The notes below the pieces were generated by a model. It saw nothing but the letters and a program-made list of their open reading frames with translations, had not been told where the DNA came from and made no database searches. Shown here one piece after another: positions 1-11,015 of a DNA stretch of 64,000 bases. How positions within the stretch are numbered: position 1 is the stretch's first letter; every line of letters starts with the position of its first letter. Source of the stretch: Vandiemenella viatica (Eukaryota; Arthropoda; Insecta; Orthoptera; Morabidae); assembly GCA_031002005.1 (NCBI GenBank), contig JARYHS010013630.1, positions 236,723,539 through 236,787,538 on the forward strand, read 5' to 3'. The position numbers and the translations under genes are program-made.

Positions 1-2570
1 AATTGAAGTGTACAGAAGGAATGGATCGGCGTCCGATTGTCGAGTTAACCTCCGGCTGTATTTGTGGTGCCGGACGCCGGTCTGAACTGCGAGTGATGGC
101 TCTACTTTGACTACATTGCATTCGGCGACGGCTCCAACTGACTCCGGTAAAACGATCGTATACGACCAAGGCTCGTAAACCACACCCGGGAAACTGGAGA
201 TGGTCCCCAACGATAATGATGATGGTTAATGACTTTGTACTGTGTACTATGTATTTGGTTCGAAATCCAAAGTTTGGTTTCTTCTTAAACAACACTTGAA
301 CTAAATTCAGAAGGGTTGAATATCACTAGACGTTTCTGTGTAAATGAAGAAGTTTAGTTATGAGATCCACGACACATCTACTATCGCCAATATACAAAAT
401 TTTCAATTTACAAAGTTTTATCTTTCATCGTATAACGTGGTGTATATTTAAAATGAAAGTTAATCAAAATACGAAAGATTGTGGGAAAAACTTGATAAAC
501 ATCAAAGAGTAGGAACATTTTTAAGAAGAACTGCCGGTATGGTAATTAAGCCTTGAAAATAGGAGGTCCATGATTGAATTTCGAAGAAAATGCGAATTTT
601 TTGCCTCGTGAAGTGACACTATCCCATTGCAAAACTTTGCATTCTAAATGTGGAGTACGGTAGGAAATTAGGTGGTTCGGATTCCATATTGAACTGTAAG
701 GATCAGCCACCTCAGAGGTGAGATGAGTGACATCCAGAAACTCTTTTATGAATAATTTCATGTATATCTTAGAAGTGTAGATGCTTTTACAAAAAAAAAA
801 TAAAAAAAAAAAAAAAATGTATTCATAAGAATTTTTTCTATTTTTCAAAGAAAGTCTATACAACAAAAAGAGATATTGGAATTTCATTTCTGCAGGGTTT
901 GTGGAGATTACTCTCCAAATATGATGATGGAAATAAAATAGCTCAACTGTGAAAATCACTAATAGTTTCCCTGACGACCTATCAATGGTTAGAATGAATT
1001 TAAATTTTTTCAGAATTAATAGGTAATGAAATGTCACTGTTATGTCATAAATCTGGCGGATTATTATACATATATGAAACAACAGAGTATTAAAGGGCGT
1101 AATAGAAATTATTATTAACATCCTGGAGAAAATGTTTCAAGAGAGGAAATATAACAGCCATAAATACCAAGAACTATTCTACATCTCGTTAATCTAAATG
1201 GGCAATAATTTAGAAATTGGTTCAGCAAAATTTTGAAAGATAGTAGTGCAAAACATTAAAACTATTTATATTAATTACTTTAAAATGCATTTTTCCCTCT
1301 AATGAAGTAACTATATTTAAGTCAGTTACAGAAGAAAAATATATATCTTTCATAACGTGGACACTAACGGAAATTTTTAACTAATGGAAGAATAAATTAT
1401 TACTACATTTACTTTGATCCATTTTTAGAATAATTTTACCTAAAGTAAATACAATCTGAAAATATCTTACACGAACCTCCGGGTCCATGGCGATGTTAAT
1501 AAATTTCTTACAGTCGATTATCAGTGATGACCTTGAAATTGGGGTTTAACATGAAATTATATACAGAAAATTTAACTAAAATGAAGGGGGTTATCTATAT
1601 CAGTACTAAAGTTTTACGGAATGTGGTGCGTGGGTGGTGGAAATTAATTGTGATCTCGTTAACGGGCTATAAGTTACTGGCTGGAGAAGCGCAACACAAA
1701 GCAGGGAATAAAATATTAAGAGTTAAAATAAAATGAAGTGAATATTCCAGGGATTGGTAGCATTAAAGTAATGAAGCAATTACTGGATTAAAAAATCCTC
1801 TCTCCTGGGAACAGCGAAGAAGAATTATAATGTTATTCCAATTTTTAGAGAATATTTGAGTGAAACCAATGAGAAAAGAGTGGAATTTCCTACCACTTTT
1901 CTAGGAAATGAGATGGTTAAGATTACAGTGGTATTATTTGTATATAAGCGGGTTTCTTCTCAATGACCACTCACAAGTTCTGAACAGGTGGCGTACTGGA
2001 TTATTCGACACAGTCGTTTGCTGTTGGCTTCAAGGACGTAATTACATTCTAAATCTGACATTTTTCATATTCTGTTTTCGTTTTACCGAAAAGACTGATT
2101 TCCCTGTAATAAGGTGGCGATACATTTTGCGAGCGATGTAATTAAGTTTCTTCATTTTTGAAAACGTCTATTCATCGAGGTTATCGTCTATCTTCTACAG
2201 CTATCGTCACTTTAACTGTCCACTGAAAGTGGGTCTGAGATACAAAGCTAGAGAATGCGGTTTGGTTAAAACGTTATTGTTAGTTTCTTTATTTATTCAT
2301 CAGCTGAAATAATGAATAATGTGTATTTAATATCAATATTTAGTTTATTGTTTCTGATACAGAAATGTGATACATCTGTATCTGATGTTAACAAAATATT
2401 TAAGCTTTGCCCACAAAAAACTAACAATATCAGTTTATGCAAAGTTACATGTACATTAACGTGAAAAATATTTTGTGTCATTGTTGCATTTTTAGGATTC
2501 GAATGCGTCAGGTCTAACTCAAAATTGTATTTCTTATTTCAGTGCCGATTTCAAGAGCACTGGCAAAATG

Positions 2571-2575
<5 letters not shown>
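1..2575. other. Unassigned non-coding sequence
   Basis: No gene is supported. The first 220 bases are richer in GC and CpG than the rest but show no coding pattern. An A-rich tract at 791-817 produces a spurious reading frame on the minus strand. The rest is AT-rich without a recognised repeat. Confidence 0.5.

Positions 2576-2613
<38 letters not shown>
2576..2613. repeat. (AT)n microsatellite
   Basis: An uninterrupted run of alternating A and T about 38 bases long, read directly from the sequence. Confidence 0.97.
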
Positions 2614-2616
<3 letters not shown>

Positions 2617-4654
2617 CCTCTTGAGCTCTAGAAAGAGCACTAGGTATAAAGTATAATAAACGGAAGTAATTGTTATTATCGTGTTCTATTAGGAGAAGGG
2701 AAATACTGAGATTTTAGAAGCTCAATAAAAACCACAACACTTATTTATACGATAGTGAACTGATAAATTAATAATTTCAGTAGGAGAAAAAATATGTGAT
2801 TGCTTCAGAAATGAGTTAAATGTTAATATGAGAGCGGGGTGAAACGCGTGTGAGGCGGCAGAGGGATGCCATTGTCTCCCTCTGTTTGAGTTTTGTGAGG
2901 AGGGAGGCTCACGAGTTTAGTATAGGTGACACAAGTTCACCAATTACAAGCGGCCGTGACTTGTAGGCTGGCACGTGTACAGAACAGGTTTAGCCGGCAC
3001 CGGAGCGACAGCAGACGCATTCATAACAGAACTCATCAACATATCAGGAATGGACGCATTTCCATTCAACGTATGAAAGGCAGTCTTATGTTGCTGTTGA
3101 TGAGATCAAGATATATACAAAGTATAAGATCTTCCTGATTTAAAGTTAACTGAATTAGAATCTAACGGGACTAAAAAGCATTTTACCAGCCGTAAATAAC
3201 CTATATTTGGCCTAAGATAAAACCGTTAACAGTAACCAGTAATTTCATACAGTTTTTACTGTATTATGAAATGGGTTCAGTGTATGGTACATAAAAACAT
3301 TTAAAACAGAAAAAGAAACTCGAAACACAATTACATTTAAAAATTAAAGTTGCAATGACAAGGTTTAAAATATGACAGATTGGATTATCACTTTTGGAAC
3401 TATTTAGGAAAATAATTTTTCTGAAACAAGAAATCTGTTGGATACTGTAATAAGTTTATGTCTGTTCCAGAAATAAGTTCTGGCCCGGTACCGCTAGGTA
3501 ACGTACTTATTCATTCAGAAGTACGATACGTAATAAGTTTTGGACTTGAAACCATGTACGGATAGCGGTTTCAGAATAATATTTTACAGCCGCCAGCCTG
3601 GTGAGCTAAACGTGTATGCGTTCCTGTAAGTTCAACAAATTAAAGGTCACACTAACTACTAGAGAAGAAGTTCATTATACTGGTGTAGAACGTTGTGGAA
3701 TTTGACAGATAAGTTTTATTGCGACCCTTATACATACCGAAGTAAGTCACCAAAAATTAAACAGACCTTCGTTCCGAAGAAAATAAGTTCGAGAATGGTA
3801 AGAGGATTTCCAGTGGGTCACAAATCCACACTCATAAATGACACTATGTTCGTTCACTGATGTGCACAGAACATCATTTAACACTCGTCATTGGTCTCAA
3901 TCACCGCGGAAAACAATAAGAGCTTGGATTAACGTCAATGCGAGCAACTTAAAATCACACCTTTAAAAAGAGCACTATAGACGCCATCCATAATTGGCGT
4001 ATCTGACAATCCGCGTTTACTGCCCGTTCCCCACTTTTCCAGAGACAGTATATCTATCTCTCTGACATCTTGATACCTTGCGCGATATTTTTATTCAACG
4101 TTGTGAGATATTTTGTAATTCCCAGCTCACAGAGACATCTACGTGACAACTGCTGCGTTACAAGACGTTATGGTACTTATCCGAACGGAAACCACATGAA
4201 CCACATTAACAAGCATCTAGGTTTTTGGGTTACTAATATAAGCTGACTTAGCTCTGCCCACTGTTACGCTCCGTCAGTTTAATGTCCTGACGTACAATTA
4301 TCTGAGCATGGGCTTGGCATATGGTTAACTTATTCAGCTATGGTGATGGATAAATGTACTCGGCCAGCAGGGTAGCGAAAATGGTGATGCGCTGTTGAAT
4401 TTCGAAGGCATGGTTTAAATACCAAAATCTCCTGAGTAGTATAGAATGGGAATAAGTGACACGGATTATGATCAGCTCGTCTCGCATGCATTGGATGTGG
4501 CGGACACATGGATGTCTGTCGAAGGAATTGGTCTGAGTAGGCCAGCACTATGTTCCACCTTCTCCATTTTATCAGTTATGTGTACAGCACAAACAAGAAT
4601 GCACACAGAAGATACACATCGTATATTTCTAAGCTAAGCTTGGTATTTGAACCG
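2614..4654. other. Unassigned non-coding sequence
   Basis: No gene seen. A GC-richer patch at about 2830-3020 has no recognisable protein or repeat. The rest is AT-rich single-copy-looking sequence. Confidence 0.45.
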
Positions 4655-4865
4655 GATGTTGGTTGGACTCCTGGTACTGTAGGTAAGGTGGAGAGTTCCT
4701 TTCCTCCTTACCTAAACTAATCCAGTAATCCTGCAGTGCAAATGAGACAAACAGTTTAATGTGGAATGCGAACCAACAAGCCTTGGGGCGTACTACACAT
4801 TACACACCAAGCTGTGCGAGAGACGAAAGACCTATAAAAATTCCCACTACGACAGGTAATCACTG
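4655..4865 (-). repeat. Probable old relic of SINE family C
   Basis: In the same order and orientation as the better copy at 16135-16364, this stretch has 'GTTGGTTGGACTC', then 'GGTGGAGAGTTCCTTTCCT', then 'GTTTAATGTGGAATGCGAAC', then 'AAAAATTCCCACTACG'. Several insertions separate these blocks and the tRNA-like head is barely recognisable. It is read as an old, rearranged copy. Confidence 0.35.
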
Positions 4866-6994
4866 AGCCAAAAGGTAGCTCCAAAGTCTACTACTCGTAA
4901 CAACACTGGCCAGCTGGTGAAGGCAACAGGATACTCGTCTCACATTTATGTTCCTGGGAAGTGGCTAAAGACCGGTAGCATTCTGCGTGACAGGTAGGGC
5001 ATGGCAATCATTTCGACTTTGAAAAGCATTGTTCCAATTTTCCACTATGGTGAACCCGAGAGCAAAACTAGAATAAAAAGTATTGAAAACCTAATCTTCT
5101 GACTATTTGGGTTCATTCCTCTTGTGATACCGCTGGAGACTGGAACGAATATGTTTCCAAATGGTTAGTAAACCGGTTATACTCTGAGGTCACTGTGCAC
5201 TTAAATCTCACTTTTTTGTTCAGTCCATTTCCTTATTGCAGACACACTTCTGGGTGCTCATAATTAATACACGTGTATCCATCTGATTGTCCTTCAGTGT
5301 AAGGTCAGTGTTATTTCATTTTTTTTTACCTTCTTCTATAACCCAATCAGAAAATACTTACAATCGTGTTTTCTTTCACATTATTTACAACCAGTAAGTA
5401 TTTTTTGGAGTGTGAAACCGGGGTCTAATTTTAAATGGTACGCGAAATTACTATATAGCAGTTTTCTTCTGTTTGACTCATGAAACGAAACCACCAGTCA
5501 GCTATTACTTATCCTAGCGGAGGCCTTTTTCTTTATTTTCTAGCATAAGAATTAACTAACGTATCTAAAACAAAAGGGCCCAAATGGAGATCAATATGCG
5601 AAATATTAACCAATATGTACTGGCGTATACAGTAGATGTGAAACATTGTTTATGTTTGCTGATAGTTGAACAACCATGTTGTACACAACAATCTGTTACA
5701 GTCATAAACATAATCAGAAATTCTTTAAACAAAACATAAAATAATATAAAAAGGTTAAGTACGGTTTAAAATGTAGAATTTGCAGAAATATTTGCAAGTT
5801 GAACAAGAAACATACAGGCTTGCGAAGAAATAACAAAGCCCATTTCCTTTCGCGACACACAAAATTCAATGATCTTACAACTTTGAAAAGAATGCTTGAG
5901 TAGAAGCGTTAAATTAGTTTCCTGACCAATTACAAATAATATTCTAAATTTCTTTAAATTAGTATATTTTACTATCATTATCTTGCGATCATGTCATTTT
6001 TCTCTCGATCAGAAAGGCGATACACATTATCATTATTATTGTTGTTATTATTATATTATAGTTCTGTGTTCAGAGGTAAACGGATCCCGATTTCTGATGT
6101 TCCGATGAATGAGCGTTTGTCTTTCACAAGCCTCTAGTTTCTAAAGTAAATATGGTTCATACTTCTTATCGGCTTTCGCTTTGTGATTCAGTGAACTAAA
6201 TGAATATCGTAATTAAAAAAAGCATTAAATTATATTTTAAAGTACTTCCTCAGAAGCAAGCCGGGTACAAAACATTTCTTAACTACCTTAGAATGTAGGA
6301 TACAAATTCATAGAGACGGTCAAGTCGAGGACAAAGTAATTTTTCACTGGACGTTTAAAAGGTCAAAATTGTTAGTTTTAAAACACTTTTGTTACTATGA
6401 CGATCTAAAAAAACGCTATTTTCTATGAACTTGAAATTTGTTCCCAATATCGATAATATCCCGGATTTAAGCAAAAAATTCTTATATCTAACATAATTAT
6501 TTAGTTGTGAGCGAAACAAGAAAAATTCTTTATTTTGACATTACTTTGCGATACATTAATATTATTTTATTTAAAATGCTTTTCATCAGAGTATATTGCA
6601 TCCTAACGTACTTACCTATAATAAATGTGACTGGAACTGAACGATTAGCAGCTAGAATGATTCGCTGGGCGGCGTTGGTGAGTCGTAGAGGATTGATCAC
6701 TAAAAAGTGTCAGACACTGAATATGTGCCAAGTCACTGCGGTCTGACATATCACATGCCAGATAAGTGTTTAAGCCATCACACTACGGACCATAAACACG
6801 CGAGGCTCGAGTCCCACTTTCCATATTTTTTAAAATTTAATTTCTACCGATGTCCCAGCACTGTTTCCCAATTTTATCTATTCATTGTTAATAAATTTTC
6901 AGATGTGAAGATCTCCAAATACTTTTTAATGTCATTCTGTGGACTGCTTTTATGCAATCCTTCATATCTTTCCATCTTAAGCTAATCGCTTCAC
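4866..6994. other. Unassigned non-coding sequence
   Basis: AT-rich sequence with a small ATT/GTT triplet-rich patch near 6026-6060. No gene, RNA or recognised repeat found. Confidence 0.45.
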
Positions 6995-7215
6995 GTTAAC
7001 GTACCCATTACAGTCTACTTAGTTATCTGTCTCGTATATTCTTTTATCCTCCTCTACAGTTCATTCCTTCAACTGCTCCCTTCATTAACAAACCAACAGT
7101 CTAATATGTATCTCAAACTGTGATTCGCAATTCTCTCTTTTCATAGAAACTGAAAATTTCACGAAACTTCCTACCTCACCCATCATTTATGAAATTTATT
7201 CATTCCGTATTTTAA
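6995..7215 (-). pseudogene. Relic of a LINE C-terminal region (RTE/L2-like)
   Basis: Aligned by eye with the better copy at 36000-36290. Shared blocks in the same order include 'TCCTCTACAGTTC', 'CTTC.ACTG.TCCCT' and 'CCTACCTCACCCATCATTT'. No open frame survives here. In the 36 kb copy this region encodes, on the minus strand, the end of a non-LTR retrotransposon polyprotein. Origin is inferred from that alignment only. Confidence 0.5.
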
Positions 7216-7342
7216 CCATCCACTTCCAATAACTTTTTATAGCATTGAATAACAAATAATTTTACAACATTTTACGCTTTTAGCAGGCGTCATATTAATC
7301 AAATATTCCACTTACTTTTTTCGGAGATCGCACTTCTTTGAT

Positions 7343-7400
7343 TGATGGATTAGTACCGACGTTTCGGTGCCCAACTTGGTGCCTTCATCAGGGTTTCCAG
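7343..7400 (-). repeat. Penelope-like element fragment with hammerhead-like core boxes
   Basis: On the minus strand the sequence reads CTGATGA (7391-7385), then a short arm of two GGCACC words around AAGTTG, then GAAAC (7365-7361) followed by GTCGG. CUGAUGA plus GAAA is the conserved core of hammerhead ribozymes, and Penelope-like retroelements are known to carry such motifs. The two GGCACC words are direct rather than inverted, so stem II is broken (about 4 of 6 pairs). No Penelope RT is visible nearby. It is likely a dead fragment. Confidence 0.35.
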
Positions 7401-7904
7401 AATCGAAATATCACTTGTGATGGTTTTCATACAACTCCGTCGCTGAGCTAATTGTTTTGGTTACCAGCAGCACAAAACCTGCAACGACAAGATCTCTGGA
7501 ACCGGTGACATCCGCTACCGGACAGTAACTCGTACTTACACATCCATCCCGTTTAAATTTCACAAGAAAGCTGATATGGAGGACTAACACCTTCCAGGAC
7601 AGCCTCTAAGTCTGAGTAACTGAGTATTGGAGGTAATCACCATTGTTCTTGCAGTCAGTTTTAATTTTACTTTATAAATAATTCCCCTAGATGATCCTGC
7701 ATGATTTCAATTTTAACGTACGTTGAAGATACCTCTACGAGAGGCGACACGTGTCCAAGAATAAATAATATCCAACAATAGCTGCATCGGCATACGTGAA
7801 AAATCAATAATTATTAATTCAACAACCATCTTTACTGTTATCATTTGCAGCTACATTTTTAAATTAAGTCCAAATTCTTCTCCAGATGTTTTCTTCATTC
7901 CATT

Positions 7905-8130
7905 GCTTTGCGCCTCGTTGACGTCGAGGTCATTAGAGGCGGGATGGGACTGAGGACGAGGAACGGGCAGGAATTCGGCCATGGCCTTTTTGAAGGAAGC
8001 ATCCCGGCATTCGGCTGCAGTCATTAGGGGAAACCATGGAAAATCCAAATCAGGATGCCCGGACGGGGATTCGAACCCGCGTCCTCCCGAATGCGAGGGC
8101 AGAGCATTAACCGTTCATCCACGCATCTTC
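7905..8130 (-). repeat. SINE family A, copy 1 (tRNA-derived)
   Basis: Read on the minus strand this starts with a tRNA-like head. It contains a B-box-like GGTTCGAATCCC (8077-8066) and 'CTCGCATTCGGGAGGACGCG', continues through the body 'GGTTTCCCC..', 'GGGATGCTTCCTTC' and 'AAGGCCATGGC', and ends at the CTCGACGTC-type tail. It shares these blocks with copies at 12228-12474 and 59846-60069. SINEs are non-coding, transcribed by RNA polymerase III and moved by a partner LINE. The downstream A-tail is not clear here. Confidence 0.85.
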
Positions 8131-9590
8131 TAGGAATTTAACTTTAGCAGAAGATGGCAATAGTGAATTCAGTCGCCGAAATATCGTGTGTAACCACCTC
8201 GTTAATTCAGTTAGTTACCCGAGAACATTATATTAATTCTCAACACCGAGAAAGACTTCGTTCTTATCTAAAATTCTTATAATTTCTGCTCGGTTCCTTG
8301 TGCCGCATTAAAATGTATATTCCACTTCCTTGATTGCTTACTCTGCACCAATGTTAAACAATGTGCACCAAAGTATTGAATTAAATCCTGAACCTCTCCG
8401 CACGCTTAAAGGGTACTACGTCACCTTGCCTGGAATGTAGCGCACTGGTTTCTGAAGAACGGGCTTTCAGGAATTTTGCGCGCGCGTTCCATCGCGCTCT
8501 CAGCTCTTCTGCCGCCCCCGAGGATGCCGAGGTACTTTGCACGTGACGCGGTTCAGTCGCCATGAATTATGAACGCGACCCGACCGGCGCTGGTCGCGTC
8601 GCGGCGCCACGTCGTCACAGCAGCACCGCCGCCGTTCATTACGACGTCGGCGTCCCGTCGCGTCTCGTCTTGTTTATGCGTCGGCTCCCATTGTGGCGCG
8701 GGACTCCGCCCCGGGCTAATGCAAGCCGCGGGGCGCGTCGGCCCAACGCATAATGCCGTCATGCCCGTTCCAGATTTATACGACCGGCGCACAAAGTGTC
8801 TAAACGAGGCCTGTGTGTGTACCCGACTCCTTGTCGTTCGACGCAGGCTGGTTGCCTGGCTCTATTTATCTGACGAACCTACAACGTGTGGTGAGCAAGA
8901 GCGATAAATCTACTCGTTGTTGGGCTTAGCCGCTCTGGTAGGGGGCCCATTGTGTCACCGCGGTGAACGTATGTTCTGTTGTCAATCTAAGGTGTCATTC
9001 ATACTGCAGTGTGCATTGTGCAGGGATTATTCCACATACAGGGATTTCCTCGTTAAATAATCCCCAACACAAGTCAATAATCACATGTCCGCAACCAGTA
9101 GTATTTTTATGATCTTATCTAAACTTAGCGACTGCAGTTTATTTGGTAAACCGGAAAAAACAGGCGATCAAGCATAAAATGAAATGGTACAAATTAGAAT
9201 ACGGCCTTATTTAACTGCAAAAACTCGATGATTTACAGCACGATCTAAAGTGATGTCTTGACGAACGTAGGCAGATAGAACAATCTGCAACATATTACTG
9301 GTAGTACTAAACATTAATTTTCTATTCAAATCTATGCACGGTACAGCAGATCTTTGCATAAAACCTCATAAATTCTATATTAGTTTATTGAGATATCCAA
9401 ATTAAATATCTATCAGAGTACAAAAATATTTGAGTTCCAGGAATCCATTTAGTTGATTTTATGATTCAGTCATAACTTGATAAGATCTGCTTCACCCAGG
9501 CCCATGAAACGCTGTAGCTCCAACCCGCTTTATGTCAACTAACGGTCCATAGATGAATTGATATTGTAAAAATCGTTTATGAGTTCTACA
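8131..9590. other. Non-coding, includes a GC-rich island
   Basis: Outside the GC-rich island at 8385-8960 (listed separately) this is AT-rich sequence with no recognised repeat or exon, up to the TA target site of the Tc1-like element at 9591. Confidence 0.5.
8385..8960. other. GC- and CpG-rich island, function unknown
   Basis: A sharp compositional change from AT-rich flanks to CpG-dense sequence, with overlapping open frames on both strands. That is what high GC alone produces. None of the frames resembles a known protein. Candidate explanations are a promoter/CpG island, an enhancer or conserved non-coding element, or an unrecognised exon. None can be chosen from this sequence alone. Confidence 0.45.
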
Positions 9591-9592
9591 TA

Positions 9593-10100
9593 CACAGACG
9601 GAAAAAAAAATCCCAACACCAAGAAAAAATTATTGTAGAGTAATGAAATTTGGACAATGCATTTGTCAAGTTAACATGTTTAATTGATTAAATTTTCAAG
9701 ATCACAGGTTAATTTAAGCTCAAGAAAATGCATTTCAAATGTGAAATACTGTTAAATTAATAGCCGGTGTAACCTCCAGAATTTTGAATGCAAGCCTGCA
9801 AACGTGAATGCATTGTGTCATACAGGTTTCGAATGTCTCTTTGTGGTATGGAGTTCCATGCTTGTTGTACTTGTGCTGTCAATACTGGGACGGTCAGTGC
9901 TGGCTGTGGATGATGCTGGAGTTGTCGTCCAATGATATCCCATACGTGTTCAATTGGAGACAGATCTGGTGATCTCGCAGGCCAAGGTAACATGTCGACA
10001 CTCTGTAGAGCACGTTGCGAGACAACAGCGGTATGAGGGCGAGCGTTATCCTGTTGAAAAACTCCCCCTTGAATGCTGTTCATGAATGGCAGCACTACAG
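9593..10100. repeat. Left arm of foldback (508 bp)
   Basis: Base-by-base comparison with the reverse complement of 10506-11013 shows only two differences, both A/T transversions, within the codons for QRDIR/QSDIR and DTMHS/DTKHS. This arm carries the version that keeps the more typical protein reading. Confidence 0.95.
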
Positions 10101-10533
10101 GTTGAATTACCAGACTGACGTACAAATTTGCAGTCAGTGTGTTTGGTATAACCACAAGAGTGCTCCTGCTGTCATAGGAAATTGCTCCCCAGACCATGAC
10201 TCCAGGTGTAGGTCCAGTGTGTCTAGGCCGCAGACAGTTTGGTTGCAGGCGTTCCCCTGGCCTCCTTCTGACCAACACTCGGCCATCACTGGCACCAAGG
10301 CAGAACCTGCTTTCATCAGAAAACACAACAGATCTCCACTCCGTCCTCCAATGAGCTCTGGCTTGACACCACTGGAGTCGCAAACGGCGATGGCTTGTAG
10401 TCAGTGGAATGCACGCTACAGGGCGCCTGGCTCGGAGCTGTCCTTGAAGTAACCGATTTCTAACAGTTCGTTGTGTCACTGTGGTACCAACTGCAGCTCG
10501 AATTTCTGTAGTGCTGCCATTCATGAACAGCAT
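9757..10533 (-). pseudogene. Tc1-like transposase, N-terminus lost
   Basis: Tc1/mariner transposases excise and reinsert the element at TA sites using a DDE catalytic triad. The frame has 258 codons. The first nine or so come from the inverted right arm, and authentic transposase starts at about codon 10 ('TVTQRTVRNRLLQGQLRA', end of the second helix-turn-helix). The catalytic core is complete: D in VVFSDESRF, D in FQQDNARPH, E in LSPIEHVWD. The first helix-turn-helix that binds the terminal repeats is missing, so the protein should not bind its own ends normally. Residues between the second D and the E number 32, against 34 in classical Tc1. Full-length relatives, such as the one at 45558-46580, have about 340 residues. 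Confidence 0.85.
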
Positions 10534-10849
10534 TCAAGGGGGAGTTTTTCAACAGGATAACGCTCGCCCTCATACCGCTGTTGTCTCGCAACGTGCTCTA
10601 CAGAGTGTCGACATGTTACCTTGGCCTGCGAGATCACCAGATCTGTCTCCAATTGAACACGTATGGGATATCATTGGACGACAACTCCAGCATCATCCAC
10701 AGCCAGCACTGACCGTCCCAGTATTGACAGCACAAGTACAACAAGCATGGAACTCCATACCACAAAGTGACATTCGAAACCTGTATGACACAAAGCATTC
10801 ACGTTTGCAGGCTTGCATTCAAAATTCTGGAGGTTACACCGGCTATTAA
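10506..10849 (+). pseudogene. Duplicated Tc1-like transposase C-terminal half
   Basis: Plus-strand frame encoding the last ~110 residues of the same transposase (from LPFMNSIQGGVFQQDNARPH through WPARSPDLSPIEHVWD to GGYTGY). It is the inverted duplicate of the minus-strand coding sequence. It lacks the first catalytic D and all DNA-binding domains, so it cannot be an active enzyme. Both differences from the left arm (R to S, M to K) alter amino acids. Confidence 0.85.
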
Positions 10850-11013
10850 TTTAACAGTATTTCACATTTGAAATGCATTTTCTTGAGCTTAAATTAACCT
10901 GTGATCTTGAAAATTTAATCAATTAAACATGTTAACTTGACAAATGCATTGTCCAAATTTCATTACTCTACAATAATTTTTTCTTGGTGTTGGGATTTTT
11001 TTTTCCGTCTGTG
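10506..11013. repeat. Right arm of foldback (508 bp)
   Basis: Mirror image of 9593-10100, with the symmetry axis between 10302 and 10304. The arm ends at CTGTAGTGC, where homology to the left arm stops abruptly. Confidence 0.95.
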
Positions 11014-11015
11014 TA

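Larger units (their letters stand above)
9593..11013 (-). mobile_element. Tc1-like transposon turned into a foldback element
   Basis: The unit is bounded by TA dinucleotides (9591-9592 and 11014-11015), as expected for Tc1/mariner insertions, and its ends read CACAGACGG and CCGTCTGTG. The outer 508 bases on each side are inverted copies of each other with two mismatches, around a unique core at 10101-10505. Both arms carry the transposase 3' half and the same terminus, so the original 5' end (N-terminal coding sequence and its own terminus) is missing and replaced by a mirror copy of the 3' half. Both termini remain, so it could in principle be mobilised in trans. Confidence 0.9.

Noticed and set aside
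546..1121. 191-codon minus-strand open frame
   Set aside because: Product is dominated by Phe/Ile/Leu/Tyr from AT-rich sequence and includes a poly-Phe run caused by the A tract at 791-817. No domain; typical chance frame.
8553..8907. Three overlapping open frames on both strands
   Set aside because: All lie in the CpG-rich island, where stop codons are rare by composition. Products are Arg/Ala/Pro-rich with no domain.
10015..10452. 145-codon plus-strand frame
   Set aside because: Antisense shadow of the Tc1-like transposase coding sequence.
9593..11013. Two independent transposons inserted head-to-head
   Set aside because: Only one pair of TA sites, one unique core and arm boundaries exactly symmetrical at 10100/10506; two insertions would leave full elements and internal termini.
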